A stretch of 64,000 nucleotides of DNA. Source: Oscillospiraceae bacterium. Its GTDB lineage: Bacteria; Bacillota; Clostridia; Oscillospirales; SIG627. The DNA is taken from positions 1 to 64,000 of the forward strand of contig JAYFRN010000008.1 of NCBI GenBank assembly GCA_034925865.1, given 5' to 3'. The position numbers and the translations under genes were made by a program. The first letter of the stretch is position 1, and every line of letters starts with the position of its first letter. Shown in pieces: positions 8,639 to 15,392 of the stretch. Below the pieces are notes generated by a model, which saw only the letters and a list, made by a program, of their open reading frames with translations, ran no database searches and was not told where the DNA came from.

Positions 8639-9073
8639 TTAATAATAAAATTGCTTGCGTTTTTTAAAATACGGAATATTAATATTTACAAATATTACTG
8701 CTCCGACTAAAGCATAACTATAATTCCCGTCAACATTATCAATAACAGTAGCTAAATACGATAATACATCAGATATTGTCATATATATAGCGGCAGCATA
8801 TATAAATATAATAATCTGATTATAAGAACGCAACAATGTTCCTTTTGCTTTGATAAACGTTGTTATACAAATAATAAAATCCGTTATATCAAAAAAGATT
8901 AAAATTATGTAAACCCAAAATGAATCATAAAATTGCAATGCTAAAGTAAAGTGTATGAAAGCAGATACAATCGAAAGCATATGCAAAGGAATAATAAAAT
9001 AATAAAAAATCTTAAACCATTTCGTCCCTGTTGGCAGAGAATTAAGCCATTGATTGAATTGTTTGAAGCTCAT
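8639..9073 (-). CDS. Four-helix membrane protein, lysogeny region
   Basis: 144 residues with four hydrophobic segments (about 22-46, 52-73, 85-106 and 118-134), and a Lys/Arg-rich C-terminus that would be cytosolic. No family is recognised. It is co-directional with the lysogeny genes. Small polytopic membrane proteins here often act in superinfection exclusion, but nothing in the sequence proves it. It starts 25 bases after the next gene upstream, with GGAGAT before the ATG. Confidence 0.6.
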   Translation of the reverse strand: MSFKQFNQWLNSLPTGTKWFKIFYYFIIPLHMLSIVSAFIHFTLALQFYDSFWVYIILIFFDITDFIICITTFIKAKGTLLRSYNQIIIFIYAAAIYMTISDVLSYLATVIDNVDGNYSYALVGAVIFVNINIPYFKKRKQFYY

Positions 9074-9098
9074 ATTATCTCCTTACAATCTATTGAAT

Positions 9099-9692
9099 TT
9101 AATCATCATAACCGAGGACAACTTTATCTTTGATTATTATGTCTACAAGCGAAATAGAAATTCTTGAATATAATGCCTCATCGAAAACACTATGTAATGT
9201 TATAGTATCATATTCAATGCTTTCTTGTACTTCATGCGAAATCATTGATGAAAATACTGCGTCACCATAATATAAAAACACTCTGCCTAATTTAGATTTT
9301 CTCATGTAATTCACATTCGGGTTATCAACATATTGAGTAAAAATACTACCAACATAATCATTCTCATTAATTATTACATCTTCATATTGAGAGATCCTGT
9401 AATTAATAATATCCATTATCTTGGATGGAGCGATACGCTTACATTCAGATATGAGTGTATTATAAGCTCTATTTATATTTTCATTCGTTACCTTATCAAC
9501 AATAATGTCGCTTCTATGATTTATCATAGCGACACGGTATTTCATTATCATCAAAATGAATGTTTCTATACGGATAATATAATATGAATCTAAGTTTATA
9601 TTATTGCGATGCAAATCAAATATTTTGTGACATGAGTTGCCAACTGATCTCATAAATCGATCTGAAGTAGAAAGCTTTTTCCCGAAACACAT
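9099..9692 (-). CDS. Hypothetical soluble protein, lysogeny region
   Basis: 197 residues, mixed alpha/beta, AT-rich codon use, no signal peptide or transmembrane helix. GGAGGGTTTAT precedes the start. No motif is recognised. It is in an apparent minus-strand operon with the membrane protein at 8639-9073, so it is a candidate partner in lysogenic conversion or immunity. Confidence 0.6.
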   Translation of the reverse strand: MCFGKKLSTSDRFMRSVGNSCHKIFDLHRNNINLDSYYIIRIETFILMIMKYRVAMINHRSDIIVDKVTNENINRAYNTLISECKRIAPSKIMDIINYRISQYEDVIINENDYVGSIFTQYVDNPNVNYMRKSKLGRVFLYYGDAVFSSMISHEVQESIEYDTITLHSVFDEALYSRISISLVDIIIKDKVVLGYDD

Positions 9693-9710
9693 ATAAACCC
9701 TCCGAATAAA

Positions 9711-10073
9711 TTATATTGTCGTAAAATAAGTTTCTAAAGTATCGCCGCCGCCTTTGATTACAATCCTATGCTCGCCCGGCGTTGTCCTCGAGCCTATATT
9801 CCACGACCAATAAGCGAACCCTTCTTTATCTGAAACGGTATCCCTGAGACCGGCCGCGGAACTCGCGCCCGATCTGTAATAAACCTTGATTGAATATTTG
9901 GTTGCCGGTTTGCCACTTATTTTTATACTTGCTACTTTGCCGCATGCAATGGGAGATGTAATGTATTCGACAGATATTGAACTGTTTTGCGGCGCCTGAC
10001 TATCGGAAGAACACGAAACAAGCGGAATGATTAAAATGAAAACTGCCAATAAAAATGAAACTGCCTTTTTCAT
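9711..10073 (-). CDS. Small lipoprotein, lysogenic conversion candidate
   Basis: I chose ATG 10073 (MKKAVSFLL) because GGGGGT lies just upstream and the codons before it do not fit a signal peptide. The 120-residue protein has a signal peptide with lipobox LVSC and a Ser-rich linker. The C-terminal domain has an Ig/beta-sandwich look (KYSIKVYYRSG, GEHRIVIKG). A surface lipoprotein expressed from a prophage could block superinfection or alter the host surface; that is inference. Confidence 0.65.
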   Translation of the reverse strand: MKKAVSFLLAVFILIIPLVSCSSDSQAPQNSSISVEYITSPIACGKVASIKISGKPATKYSIKVYYRSGASSAAGLRDTVSDKEGFAYWSWNIGSRTTPGEHRIVIKGGGDTLETYFTTI

Positions 10074-10117
10074 ATATACCCCCAAAATATTATATTTTAT
10101 GACATATAATGAAAATA

Positions 10118-10146
10118 TTGCCAATAATAAATTATAGTGATATAAT
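10118..10146 (+). promoter_or_regulatory. Promoter of the 52-residue ORF
   Basis: TTGCCA (10118-10123), 17 bases, TATAAT (10141-10146). It is divergent from the lipoprotein gene and points into the 3' end of the repressor gene. Confidence 0.6.
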
Positions 10147-10195
10147 AATCAAGCGCGCATAAAGGCTTTCCGGAAGTCGGAAAGGAGACAAAGTC

Positions 10196-10354
10196 ATGCT
10201 ACCTGAATATAAATGCCTGCTTGATTTATATATAAATGCTACTGATAGCGAAAAAGATGTTATTTTTTATCGTTACTGCGCAATGCGTCTGAATAAAGGC
10301 GACTCAGTTCAAGAAATTTGGCACGATTTTCAACGGATAGCTCTTTGTAAATAG
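10196..10354 (+). CDS. 52-residue protein antisense to the repressor 3' end
   Basis: ATG 10196 is preceded by AAAGGAGACAAAGTC and by a consensus promoter ending at 10146. A hairpin (CTTTCCG, GAAGT, CGGAAAG) sits in its leader. The product is MLPEYKCLLDLYINATD, then SEKDVIFYRYCAMRL; it is soluble and unrecognised. Its last 95 bases run antisense to the repressor gene, so transcription here would give RNA complementary to repressor mRNA. Confidence 0.55.
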   Translation: MLPEYKCLLDLYINATDSEKDVIFYRYCAMRLNKGDSVQEIWHDFQRIALCK

Positions 10355-10652
10355 AAATAATTTGACTTAGCTCATCGTCATACGGCTTATCGCCATTGGC
10401 GGTGGGCTTTTTTTGTTCTCCTTGATATTCTTCAGAAATTCTGCATTTACCATAAATATCATCTATGGAAACTCCGAGAATTTGACATGCTTTGAACAAA
10501 TTCTCGATATCTATTGAATTCGTTCCACTTTCCCAATTCGAAACCGAGGGAGGGCTCACACCCATTTTTGAAGCAAAATCCTTTTGTGACATTCCGATTT
10601 TCTTCCTATAATATAATATATTCTTCGCTATTTCGTCTCTTATAATTCCCAT
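10260..10652 (-). CDS. CI-like XRE repressor
   Basis: 130 residues. The N-terminal XRE helix-turn-helix (residues about 9-62; SQKDFASKMGVSPPSVSNWE) binds operators. The C-terminal 50 residues, with a helical ELSVENRAKFLELSRLY, likely dimerise. There is no peptidase domain, so this is not a LexA-type self-cleaving repressor. It is transcribed leftward from TTGATT (10707-10712), 17 bases, TATTCT (10684-10689) on the minus strand, next to operator O1. It is likely to repress the rightward early promoter and control its own. Confidence 0.85.
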   Translation of the reverse strand: MGIIRDEIAKNILYYRKKIGMSQKDFASKMGVSPPSVSNWESGTNSIDIENLFKACQILGVSIDDIYGKCRISEEYQGEQKKPTANGDKPYDDELSQIISIYKELSVENRAKFLELSRLYSDALRSNDKK

Positions 10653-10683
10653 TAATTTGAAACCTTTCGTTCATTATGACTTA

Positions 10684-10712
10684 AGAATATCACAACATTT
10701 AAGAAAAATCAA
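10684..10712 (-). promoter_or_regulatory. Repressor-maintenance promoter
   Basis: On the minus strand TTGATT, 17 bases, TATTCT. TTTAAGAA and CTTAAGAA half-operators overlap it, consistent with autoregulation. Confidence 0.55.
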
Positions 10713-10719
10713 TATTAAA

Positions 10720-10734
10720 TTAAGCAATTCTTAA
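10720..10734. promoter_or_regulatory. Operator O1
   Basis: TTAAGCAATTCTTAA, a perfect TTAAG-N5-CTTAA palindrome between the two divergent promoters. Confidence 0.7.
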
Positions 10735-10752
10735 ATATTTTTGGAAAACCCA

Positions 10753-10781
10753 TTGACAATTAAGCAATGCTTAATTATAAT
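10753..10781 (+). promoter_or_regulatory. Early lytic promoter with operator O2 in its spacer
   Basis: TTGACA (10753-10758), 17 bases, TATAAT (10776-10781), a near-consensus promoter. Operator O2 (TTAAGCAATGCTTAA, 10760-10774) fills the spacer exactly, so repressor binding would exclude RNA polymerase. Confidence 0.85.
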
Positions 10782-10790
10782 AGTATCAAG

Positions 10791-10805
10791 ATAAGCGGCT
10801 CTTAA
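10791..10805. promoter_or_regulatory. Operator O3
   Basis: ATAAGCGGCTCTTAA matches the TTAAG-N5-CTTAA pattern with one half-site base changed. It lies just after the expected transcription start. Confidence 0.6.
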
Positions 10806-10829
10806 TTATACGAAAAAAGGAGAATGTTT

Positions 10830-11024
10830 ATGATAGGGACAAAAATAAAAAAATACCTGGATGAACGAGGCATAAAGTATAAAACAATCGCTGAAAAAGC
10901 GAATATTGAAAACAGTATTTTTTCAGTAATTCTGAATGAAAAGCGAAAATTATCTGCTGAAGAGTACTTTGAAATTTGCAAAGCTTTAGATGTAAACGCT
11001 TCGTATTTTTCTGATATTGCATAA
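10830..11024 (+). CDS. Cro-like XRE protein
   Basis: A 64-residue single-domain helix-turn-helix protein (KYKTIAEKANIENSIFSVIL as the helix pair). I use ATG 10830 because AAGGAG ends 7 bases before it; ATG 10824 is too close. It is the first gene from the early promoter and the natural antagonist of the repressor (Cro role inferred from position and size). Confidence 0.8.
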   Translation: MIGTKIKKYLDERGIKYKTIAEKANIENSIFSVILNEKRKLSAEEYFEICKALDVNASYFSDIA

Positions 11025-11043
11025 CCCCCACAAACAAAAACAA

Positions 11044-11064
11044 CGAGGCATGACCTCGCGGAAA
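11044..11064 (+). repeat. Early-operon leader hairpin, copy 1
   Basis: CGAGGCATGACCTCGCGGAAA: CGAGG pairs with CCTCG. It contains GAGG-N-ATG, a possible micro-ORF start (ATG ACC TCG CGG). It lies directly before the gene at 11078. Related copies are at 11637, 11845 and 12276. Confidence 0.7.
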
Positions 11065-11077
11065 GAAAGGATAACAA

Positions 11078-11350
11078 ATGAAAAGCTTTTTAAAACCCGA
11101 AGAAATCAAAGCTCATTATGAAGAACCGAATCATGAATGGGATCTTCGAAACGATTATAAAGCGGAGGTTACGATCGCCCGCGAGATAATCGATCATCTC
11201 CTGGCAAAAGGTATAAGCATTGAGAGAATGGAATGGATCCTTGAAAGAAGCAAAGAAGAACTATCGCGCATTACAAGAAACATTGTAATAGAAAAGGCTC
11301 TGAAGACGGCAGATCGGCAGAACCCGGAAGAAATGGACAGGGCAAGATAA
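11078..11350 (+). CDS. Early hypothetical protein
   Basis: A 90-residue charged helical protein with AAAGGAT before the ATG. It ends in TAATG, overlapping the next gene by one base. Its core (KAEVTIAREIIDHLLAKGIS, then IERMEWILERS) is shared in style with the next protein (IKIFAREELSYDHAEDVL). These may be paralogous small regulators, but no family is recognised. Confidence 0.6.
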   Translation: MKSFLKPEEIKAHYEEPNHEWDLRNDYKAEVTIAREIIDHLLAKGISIERMEWILERSKEELSRITRNIVIEKALKTADRQNPEEMDRAR

Positions 11351-11646
11351 TGACCGAATTAGAAAAGTTCTTATACAAAAACATTAGCAAAGATGATTAT
11401 ACTGATATTTCGGGAGATCGGGAAGAAAACGAATCGGAAAAAATTATTAACAGCGAAAAATATCAGAGCAACGCAAATAAAATTCCTGAGATTGTAGATG
11501 AGATAATTAAAATCTTTGCCCGAGAGGAACTCAGCTATGATCATGCGGAAGATGTACTTAAAACAGTTGAATCCCGTTTAAAATTCCACGCAGAAATAAG
11601 ATTGTTATCCGAAGACAGTAAAAAATATAAAGTATGCGAGGCGTGA
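11350..11646 (+). CDS. Early hypothetical protein
   Basis: A 98-residue acidic helical protein, translationally coupled to the preceding gene (TAATG). The stop codon TGA lies inside leader hairpin copy 2, which encodes its last residues (VCEA). The middle segment resembles that of the upstream neighbour. The function is unknown. Confidence 0.6.
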   Translation: MTELEKFLYKNISKDDYTDISGDREENESEKIINSEKYQSNANKIPEIVDEIIKIFAREELSYDHAEDVLKTVESRLKFHAEIRLLSEDSKKYKVCEA

Positions 11647-11657
11647 CCTCGCGGAAA
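11637..11657 (+). repeat. Leader hairpin, copy 2
   Basis: CGAGGCGTGACCTCGCGGAAA, with GTG replacing the ATG of copy 1. It overlaps the stop of the upstream gene. Confidence 0.7.
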
Positions 11658-11664
11658 AACCAAC

Positions 11665-11835
11665 ATCGTGATAATAGATAGGCGCCTCCGGATGAATAAA
11701 AGAAAAGCCGGTGTGCTGTCACCGACTTTCCCTCCACAATTCATTATATACAGCACAGACAGAATCAAAAATGTTGACAAAATAACCAACCTCGTTTCTG
11801 TCTCCATATTGGAGGCGTCTATATATTATCACGAT
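11665..11835. repeat. 171-bp MITE-like element with 25-bp terminal inverted repeats
   Basis: The left end (11665-11689, ATCGTGATAATAGATAGGCG, then CCTCC) and the right end (11811-11835) are inverted copies matching at 23 of 25 positions. The interior carries a GGTG/CACC hairpin and no ORF. It separates leader hairpin copy 2 from a partial copy 3. Its size and ends fit a non-autonomous insertion or a large structured RNA. No clear target duplication is visible. Confidence 0.55.
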
Positions 11836-11844
11836 AATAACATG

Positions 11845-11858
11845 CGAGGCATGACCTT
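11845..11858 (+). repeat. Leader hairpin, partial copy 3
   Basis: CGAGGCATGACCTT keeps the first half of the leader repeat; the 3' half has diverged. It precedes the gene at 11887. Confidence 0.55.
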
Positions 11859-11886
11859 ACAAGAAAATGAAAGTAAAAGGGAAACA

Positions 11887-12063
11887 ATGAACGAATCGAA
11901 ATTATATGAATTGAAATTAGAAAAGCTTATTAAAGAGAATTTCAATGAAGATGATTTTGAAACAAAATCCGAACTTCAAGAACCGGTCAACATTGATCAA
12001 GCTATTACAGACATAAAACAATTCGCAGAAATATGCCGACTGTATGAAAGGGAGAAAAGCTAA
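11887..12063 (+). CDS. 58-residue early protein
   Basis: ATG 11887 follows AAGGGAAACA. The product is acidic and helical (ELKLEKLIKENFNEDDF) and ends in TAATG, overlapping the next start. Longer upstream readings run through the inverted-repeat element and are not credible. The function is unknown. Confidence 0.6.
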   Translation: MNESKLYELKLEKLIKENFNEDDFETKSELQEPVNIDQAITDIKQFAEICRLYEREKS

Positions 12064-12248
12064 TGATTTTAAATGCTGCAATAGCGCAAATTGTTAGCTC
12101 TATAGTTATAGTAATAGGTTCATTACTTGTTTATATAGGACTTAACCATGAAAAGAATGTTTCATTTCTTAGTTATTATGGCGGGTGTCTTCTTGGATTT
12201 TCGCTTGGGATAATATTCTGCATTGCTATTAGCTATTACGGAACTTGA
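12063..12248 (+). CDS. Two-helix membrane protein
   Basis: 61 residues with two hydrophobic helices (about 5-25 and 37-58) and a short charged loop, translationally coupled to the previous gene. It is a small early membrane protein of unknown role. Confidence 0.6.
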   Translation: MILNAAIAQIVSSIVIVIGSLLVYIGLNHEKNVSFLSYYGGCLLGFSLGIIFCIAISYYGT

Positions 12249-12275
12249 TGTTTACGATTTTATAACATTAAAAAG

Positions 12276-12296
12276 CGAGGTATGACCTCGCGGAAA
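12276..12296 (+). repeat. Leader hairpin, copy 4
   Basis: CGAGGTATGACCTCGCGGAAA before the AbrB-like gene. The nested ATG would encode MTSRKKERKRKQ and stop at the next gene's start region. Confidence 0.7.
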
Positions 12297-12316
12297 AAGG
12301 AAAGGAAAAGGAAACA

Positions 12317-12571
12317 ATGAAAGAATTTGCGCGAAACATAGACCCGCTCGGCCGGATAGTGATACCCAAGGAGCTCCGGGAGCAGAACGGCATCGAAGAG
12401 GGTGACGCCTTATACATCAAGGCGACGACGGAAGGAATAACGCTTGTTCCGCTGAAATCGCATTGTGTAATATGCGGTACAGCAAAAGACCTCGTGACGG
12501 TTGATAACATATCGGTATGCCGCAAATGCGGCGGTAAAATCATCGATCGCTTTACGAAAGCGAATAAATAA
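12317..12571 (+). CDS. AbrB/SpoVT-type regulator with zinc ribbon
   Basis: 84 residues. The N-terminal half is a swapped-hairpin AbrB DNA-binding domain (RNIDPLGRIVIPKELREQNG, residues 5-24, to about 48). The C-terminal half has CVIC and CRKC, a four-cysteine zinc ribbon. Such AbrB-zinc-ribbon proteins are common phage and host regulators in Clostridia. It is probably a dimeric transcription regulator of the early genes. Confidence 0.85.
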   Translation: MKEFARNIDPLGRIVIPKELREQNGIEEGDALYIKATTEGITLVPLKSHCVICGTAKDLVTVDNISVCRKCGGKIIDRFTKANK

Positions 12572-12586
12572 AGGGAGGCGCGGGAA

Positions 12587-12868
12587 ATGGCGGTAAGTAT
12601 ACCTCAGCCGAAAGACCTTGAAACCGCTATGCGGCTTTACTATAGCAAAAGCGAATTAAACACCGCGGATATAAAGGAGCTTTTCGGAAAAATATGCAAT
12701 TCGAAGATATCCGCAATGAAAATGCTCGTTAAAGATAAAATGCGCGAAAAAGATATAGCGTCGTTTTCGGCGCATGGAGTAAACACGAAGCTCGCATATC
12801 TCATGTGGGGAATCGACATAAACGACGTCGAAGACAGATATAAAAAGCTTAAAAAGCTGTTTGCATAA
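12587..12868 (+). CDS. Early hypothetical protein
   Basis: 93 residues, preceded by AAAGGGAGGCG, soluble and helical (TAMRLYYSKSELNTADIKEL). The N-terminal segment looks like a small helix-turn-helix or DNA-binding helix bundle, but I cannot assign a family. It follows the AbrB-like gene by 15 bases, so they are likely co-transcribed. Confidence 0.6.
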   Translation: MAVSIPQPKDLETAMRLYYSKSELNTADIKELFGKICNSKISAMKMLVKDKMREKDIASFSAHGVNTKLAYLMWGIDINDVEDRYKKLKKLFA

Positions 12869-12893
12869 GTGCCATAAGGCGGAAAGGGAAAAC

Positions 12894-13049
12894 ATGAAAG
12901 AAACAACAAAAACCGGAGTTCGGGAAGCTCCGAGAACGAAATCGACAGCACGCGCGGCATACGGATATACGATATCCATTCCGATGGGCGGGAAAGTAAA
13001 AAATATATTTGTGCCGGCGGAACCGCCGCGCGGGAGGGCAAACGTATGA
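12894..13049 (+). CDS. 51-residue basic protein
   Basis: ATG 12894 follows GGAAAGGGAAAAC. The product is strongly basic (ARG-rich, GVREAPRTKSTARAAYGYT) and ends in ATGA overlapping the next start. It is possibly a small nucleic-acid-binding protein. No family is known. Confidence 0.55.
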   Translation: MKETTKTGVREAPRTKSTARAAYGYTISIPMGGKVKNIFVPAEPPRGRANV

Positions 13050-13354
13050 CATTCCAGGAAGCGAATAAGAAATTTTGTGAGCTTGTTGAGGAAGCCGCAA
13101 GCAAGGGCGTGGATTTCAACGAATTTACAACACAAGCGTTGAATCTGTACGGCGACGTGTTCGACGAATTTTTCAATGGCGGTGTACCGCATTCGGCGGT
13201 TCCGTTTATCGCGTATGTTCTGAACGATTTTATTAATGGATTAACGTCAATAGATCCGGCCGGTAAGCTTCGTTTTGAATGCTTGAAAGCTACCGTACAT
13301 AGTCAATCCATTGTAATACCATTCGAGGTAAAGAGAAATGGAAATAAAATATGA
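13046..13354 (+). CDS. Early hypothetical protein
   Basis: A 102-residue acidic soluble protein, start-stop coupled (ATGA) to the preceding gene. It has a helical body (ANKKFCELVEEAASKGVDF). No motif is recognised. It overlaps the next gene by 17 bases. Confidence 0.6.
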   Translation: MTFQEANKKFCELVEEAASKGVDFNEFTTQALNLYGDVFDEFFNGGVPHSAVPFIAYVLNDFINGLTSIDPAGKLRFECLKATVHSQSIVIPFEVKRNGNKI

Positions 13355-13580
13355 GATCATCAAAAACATAGACGGCAACCGGTTCGAAATCGAGGAATAC
13401 GCCGTTGAGAACGGCAACCGTACCGATATCGCATTGTATATCGCGTATTATAACTGGTCATTGCGTAAGTTTACGCTGTATCCGAAGCAGGTATATGCCT
13501 CAGCGCGGCGGTGCGCTCTGACGGAGCTTGTAAAGAAAAAGACGGTCAAAGACGAATGTGTCAAAAGGCGAGTGAGCTGA
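13338..13580 (+). CDS. Early hypothetical protein
   Basis: 80 residues, AAAGAGAAATGG at the start, mixed beta/alpha with a basic C-terminus. It overlaps the upstream gene. The function is unknown. Confidence 0.55.
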   Translation: MEIKYEIIKNIDGNRFEIEEYAVENGNRTDIALYIAYYNWSLRKFTLYPKQVYASARRCALTELVKKKTVKDECVKRRVS

Positions 13581-13595
13581 AGAAAGGCAGAGAGC

Positions 13596-13766
13596 ATGAA
13601 AGCAAAGTACAGATCGGCGGCGTATATCGCCGCGGCGGTAATAGGGATCCTCGCGGCACTCTGCCTGGGCGCCGCTCCCGTATGGGCGGGGATAACGGTA
13701 TCGGTGATCCTGTGGGCCTGGGTGATGAGATGTGTATATGTGATGTGGAGGAGCGGGGAGAGATGA
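13596..13766 (+). CDS. 56-residue two-helix membrane protein
   Basis: GAAAGGCAGAGAGC precedes ATG 13596. It has two hydrophobic stretches (Ala/Ile/Leu-rich residues 8-29 and Trp/Val-rich 33-48) flanked by basic residues. It ends ATGA over the start of the next gene, which supports it as a real coupled gene. The role is unknown. Confidence 0.6.
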   Translation: MKAKYRSAAYIAAAVIGILAALCLGAAPVWAGITVSVILWAWVMRCVYVMWRSGER

Positions 13767-14089
13767 AAAAAAGAATCTACATAGCCGGCGCGATCCGCGG
13801 CACGAACGATTATGTATTCCGCTTCAAGCAAGCGGAAACCTGCCTCCGCGCCTGCGGATGGGATGAAATCATAAATCCCGCGGCGGTCGGGATAATGCTC
13901 CCGAAACTGGAACAGAAAGAAATTATGCCTATATGTATCGCTATGCTTTCAGTATGCGAGCATATTTTTATACTCAACAATTCAGACAAAAGCCCCGGCG
14001 TGTCCGAGGAAAAGGCAAGCTCAGTAAATAAAGGGATAACAATTCATTATGAAAAAGACGGGTATCCATTCCCGCCAGTGGAAAATTAA
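13763..14089 (+). CDS. DUF4406-like (nucleoside deoxyribosyltransferase-like) protein
   Basis: 108 residues from ATG 13763 with GGGGAGAG upstream. RIYIAGAIRGTNDYVFRFKQ and the later FILNNSDKSPGVSEE match the layout of small phage DUF4406 proteins, which are related to nucleoside 2-deoxyribosyltransferases (IAGxI start, hydrophobic strand, acidic SxGxxxE). It probably acts on nucleotides or modified bases; the substrate is unknown. Confidence 0.65.
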   Translation: MKKRIYIAGAIRGTNDYVFRFKQAETCLRACGWDEIINPAAVGIMLPKLEQKEIMPICIAMLSVCEHIFILNNSDKSPGVSEEKASSVNKGITIHYEKDGYPFPPVEN

Positions 14090-14119
14090 AAAGCTTAAAA
14101 AGGCGGAAGGGGAAAAATT

Positions 14120-14929
14120 ATGAGCATGAATAGCGGAGATCCATACGGCGGCACACCGAAATATCAATCAGCGACAGATATCTATGATGCTTTGCGTGAA
14201 ATGTCAAGCGGCGAGGAAATAGGCATTCTTGCGGATATGTTTTCGGATGTTAGTTGGGAAGGACAGGATTATTACTACACCGACAACGCTTGCAAACTCG
14301 TTGAGCGGTGGGAGGAAACAACCGATTGCGGCAATAATATATGGCTCATGGATGTGGCTGCATGGCAACTTTCCGACGAGGACGCCAACGAGTGGATTTA
14401 TCAAATCCTATGCAATGACAACCTCGCAAAGCGGATCGGCTTTAAAAAACTGTTTGTCGAAAATGTTTTAAATGGTTGGAGTGATCAATACAAAACCGCT
14501 GCAGAAGCATATGAGGCAGAGCTAGCGGACCTCGACCGAAATGATTTTTATTGGAATTGCAGAGCGCTTGAAACTGTCACCCCGTCGGTGCCGTGGGACG
14601 TCATTACGCATCGCTACGGAAATCTGTGCTCGGCTGTATACGCAAAATTAAAGGGACTGCGGCTTGATGAGGAAAAGCAGCTCATTGTTGAGAGCCGCGC
14701 CATGCTGACCGGATACGATGATTTTATGTTTGGACTTAAGGCAAATCAAGCGTTGTATCAGGAACAAGAGAAAATGTATCAAAGCAAAGTGGCGCAATTA
14801 CAAGGGAAATACGAAGCCGCGAAACAGCTGTTGTTATCTATAGCGCAGAAACAAGGCGTTGTCCTTCAGCTGCCGGACGCTCCGTTACAGATCGCGGATT
14901 CAAGAGAAAAGGAGCGTGAGCAAAAATGA
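14120..14929 (+). CDS. Early hypothetical protein with C-terminal coiled coil
   Basis: 269 residues, AAGGGGAAAAATT before the ATG. The N-terminal 190 residues are acidic and Trp/Tyr-rich (Asp/Glu clusters). From about 210 to 250 a heptad pattern (QEQEKMYQSKVAQLQGKYEA) suggests a coiled coil. No enzyme motif is seen. It overlaps the ASCH gene by 4 bases (ATGA). Confidence 0.6.
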   Translation: MSMNSGDPYGGTPKYQSATDIYDALREMSSGEEIGILADMFSDVSWEGQDYYYTDNACKLVERWEETTDCGNNIWLMDVAAWQLSDEDANEWIYQILCNDNLAKRIGFKKLFVENVLNGWSDQYKTAAEAYEAELADLDRNDFYWNCRALETVTPSVPWDVITHRYGNLCSAVYAKLKGLRLDEEKQLIVESRAMLTGYDDFMFGLKANQALYQEQEKMYQSKVAQLQGKYEAAKQLLLSIAQKQGVVLQLPDAPLQIADSREKEREQK

Positions 14930-15222
14930 TTACTCTCCCTATAAAATGCTTATGGTTTGATAAAATCAAAAGCGGAGAAAAGCGTGAAGAATATCGCTCG
15001 AATAATCCACATTACGACAGTTTGTTTAGAAAACACGAAGAGAAACAAATAGCAGTAATGTTTAGAAATGGTTACAACAGCAATGCCCCGTCTGTCATAT
15101 GCGATGTTATACCGCATAGGCAGCGCACAGGCCGCCCGGAGTGGGGAGCTGAACCCGGGGTGTTGTATTGGTCGCTCGAAATATTAAATGTAAATATAAT
15201 TGAAAAAGCAAAGGAGAAATAA
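14926..15222 (+). CDS. ASCH-domain protein
   Basis: 98 residues. The start TLPIKCLWFDKIKSGEKREE is the typical first strand and helix of phage ASCH/YqfB-like domains, including the conserved GEK-x-EEYR. ASCH domains fold like PUA and bind RNA or modified nucleosides. It is coupled to the preceding gene. The specific role in the phage is unknown. Confidence 0.75.
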   Translation: MITLPIKCLWFDKIKSGEKREEYRSNNPHYDSLFRKHEEKQIAVMFRNGYNSNAPSVICDVIPHRQRTGRPEWGAEPGVLYWSLEILNVNIIEKAKEK

Positions 15223-15223
15223 T

Positions 15224-15376
15224 ATGAAAATCAAGAATATTCCTCCTGATAAAGCAAGCGACAAATACTCACCGGAATACCATAGAATTCGCAACGACGC
15301 TCAAAATTGGCCGGAGTGGAAGAAAGAAGTATATAACACTTGCTATGCTACATCAAAGCATGCAAAAAAGATTTAA
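15224..15376 (+). CDS. 50-residue protein
   Basis: ATG 15224 follows AAAGGAGAAATAAT, a strong ribosome site. The product (MKIKNIPPDKASDKYSPEYH) is basic with Trp pairs (NWPEWKKE). It is too short for family assignment. The strong site and tight spacing (AAAGGAG for the next gene follows its stop) support it. Confidence 0.6.
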   Translation: MKIKNIPPDKASDKYSPEYHRIRNDAQNWPEWKKEVYNTCYATSKHAKKI

Positions 15377-15392
15377 AGGAGCGTATAAAAAC

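Noticed and set aside
11668..11886. N-terminal extension of the 58-residue early gene
   Set aside because: It would translate the 171-bp inverted-repeat element. A good ribosome site lies just before ATG 11887.
12640..13192. Two 178-residue minus-strand frames in the early operon
   Set aside because: Shadows of four overlapping + strand genes with ribosome sites and start-stop coupling.
13511..13762. Long upstream start for the DUF4406-like gene
   Set aside because: The extension is out of family, overlaps the end of the preceding gene, and bypasses the ribosome site before ATG 13763.
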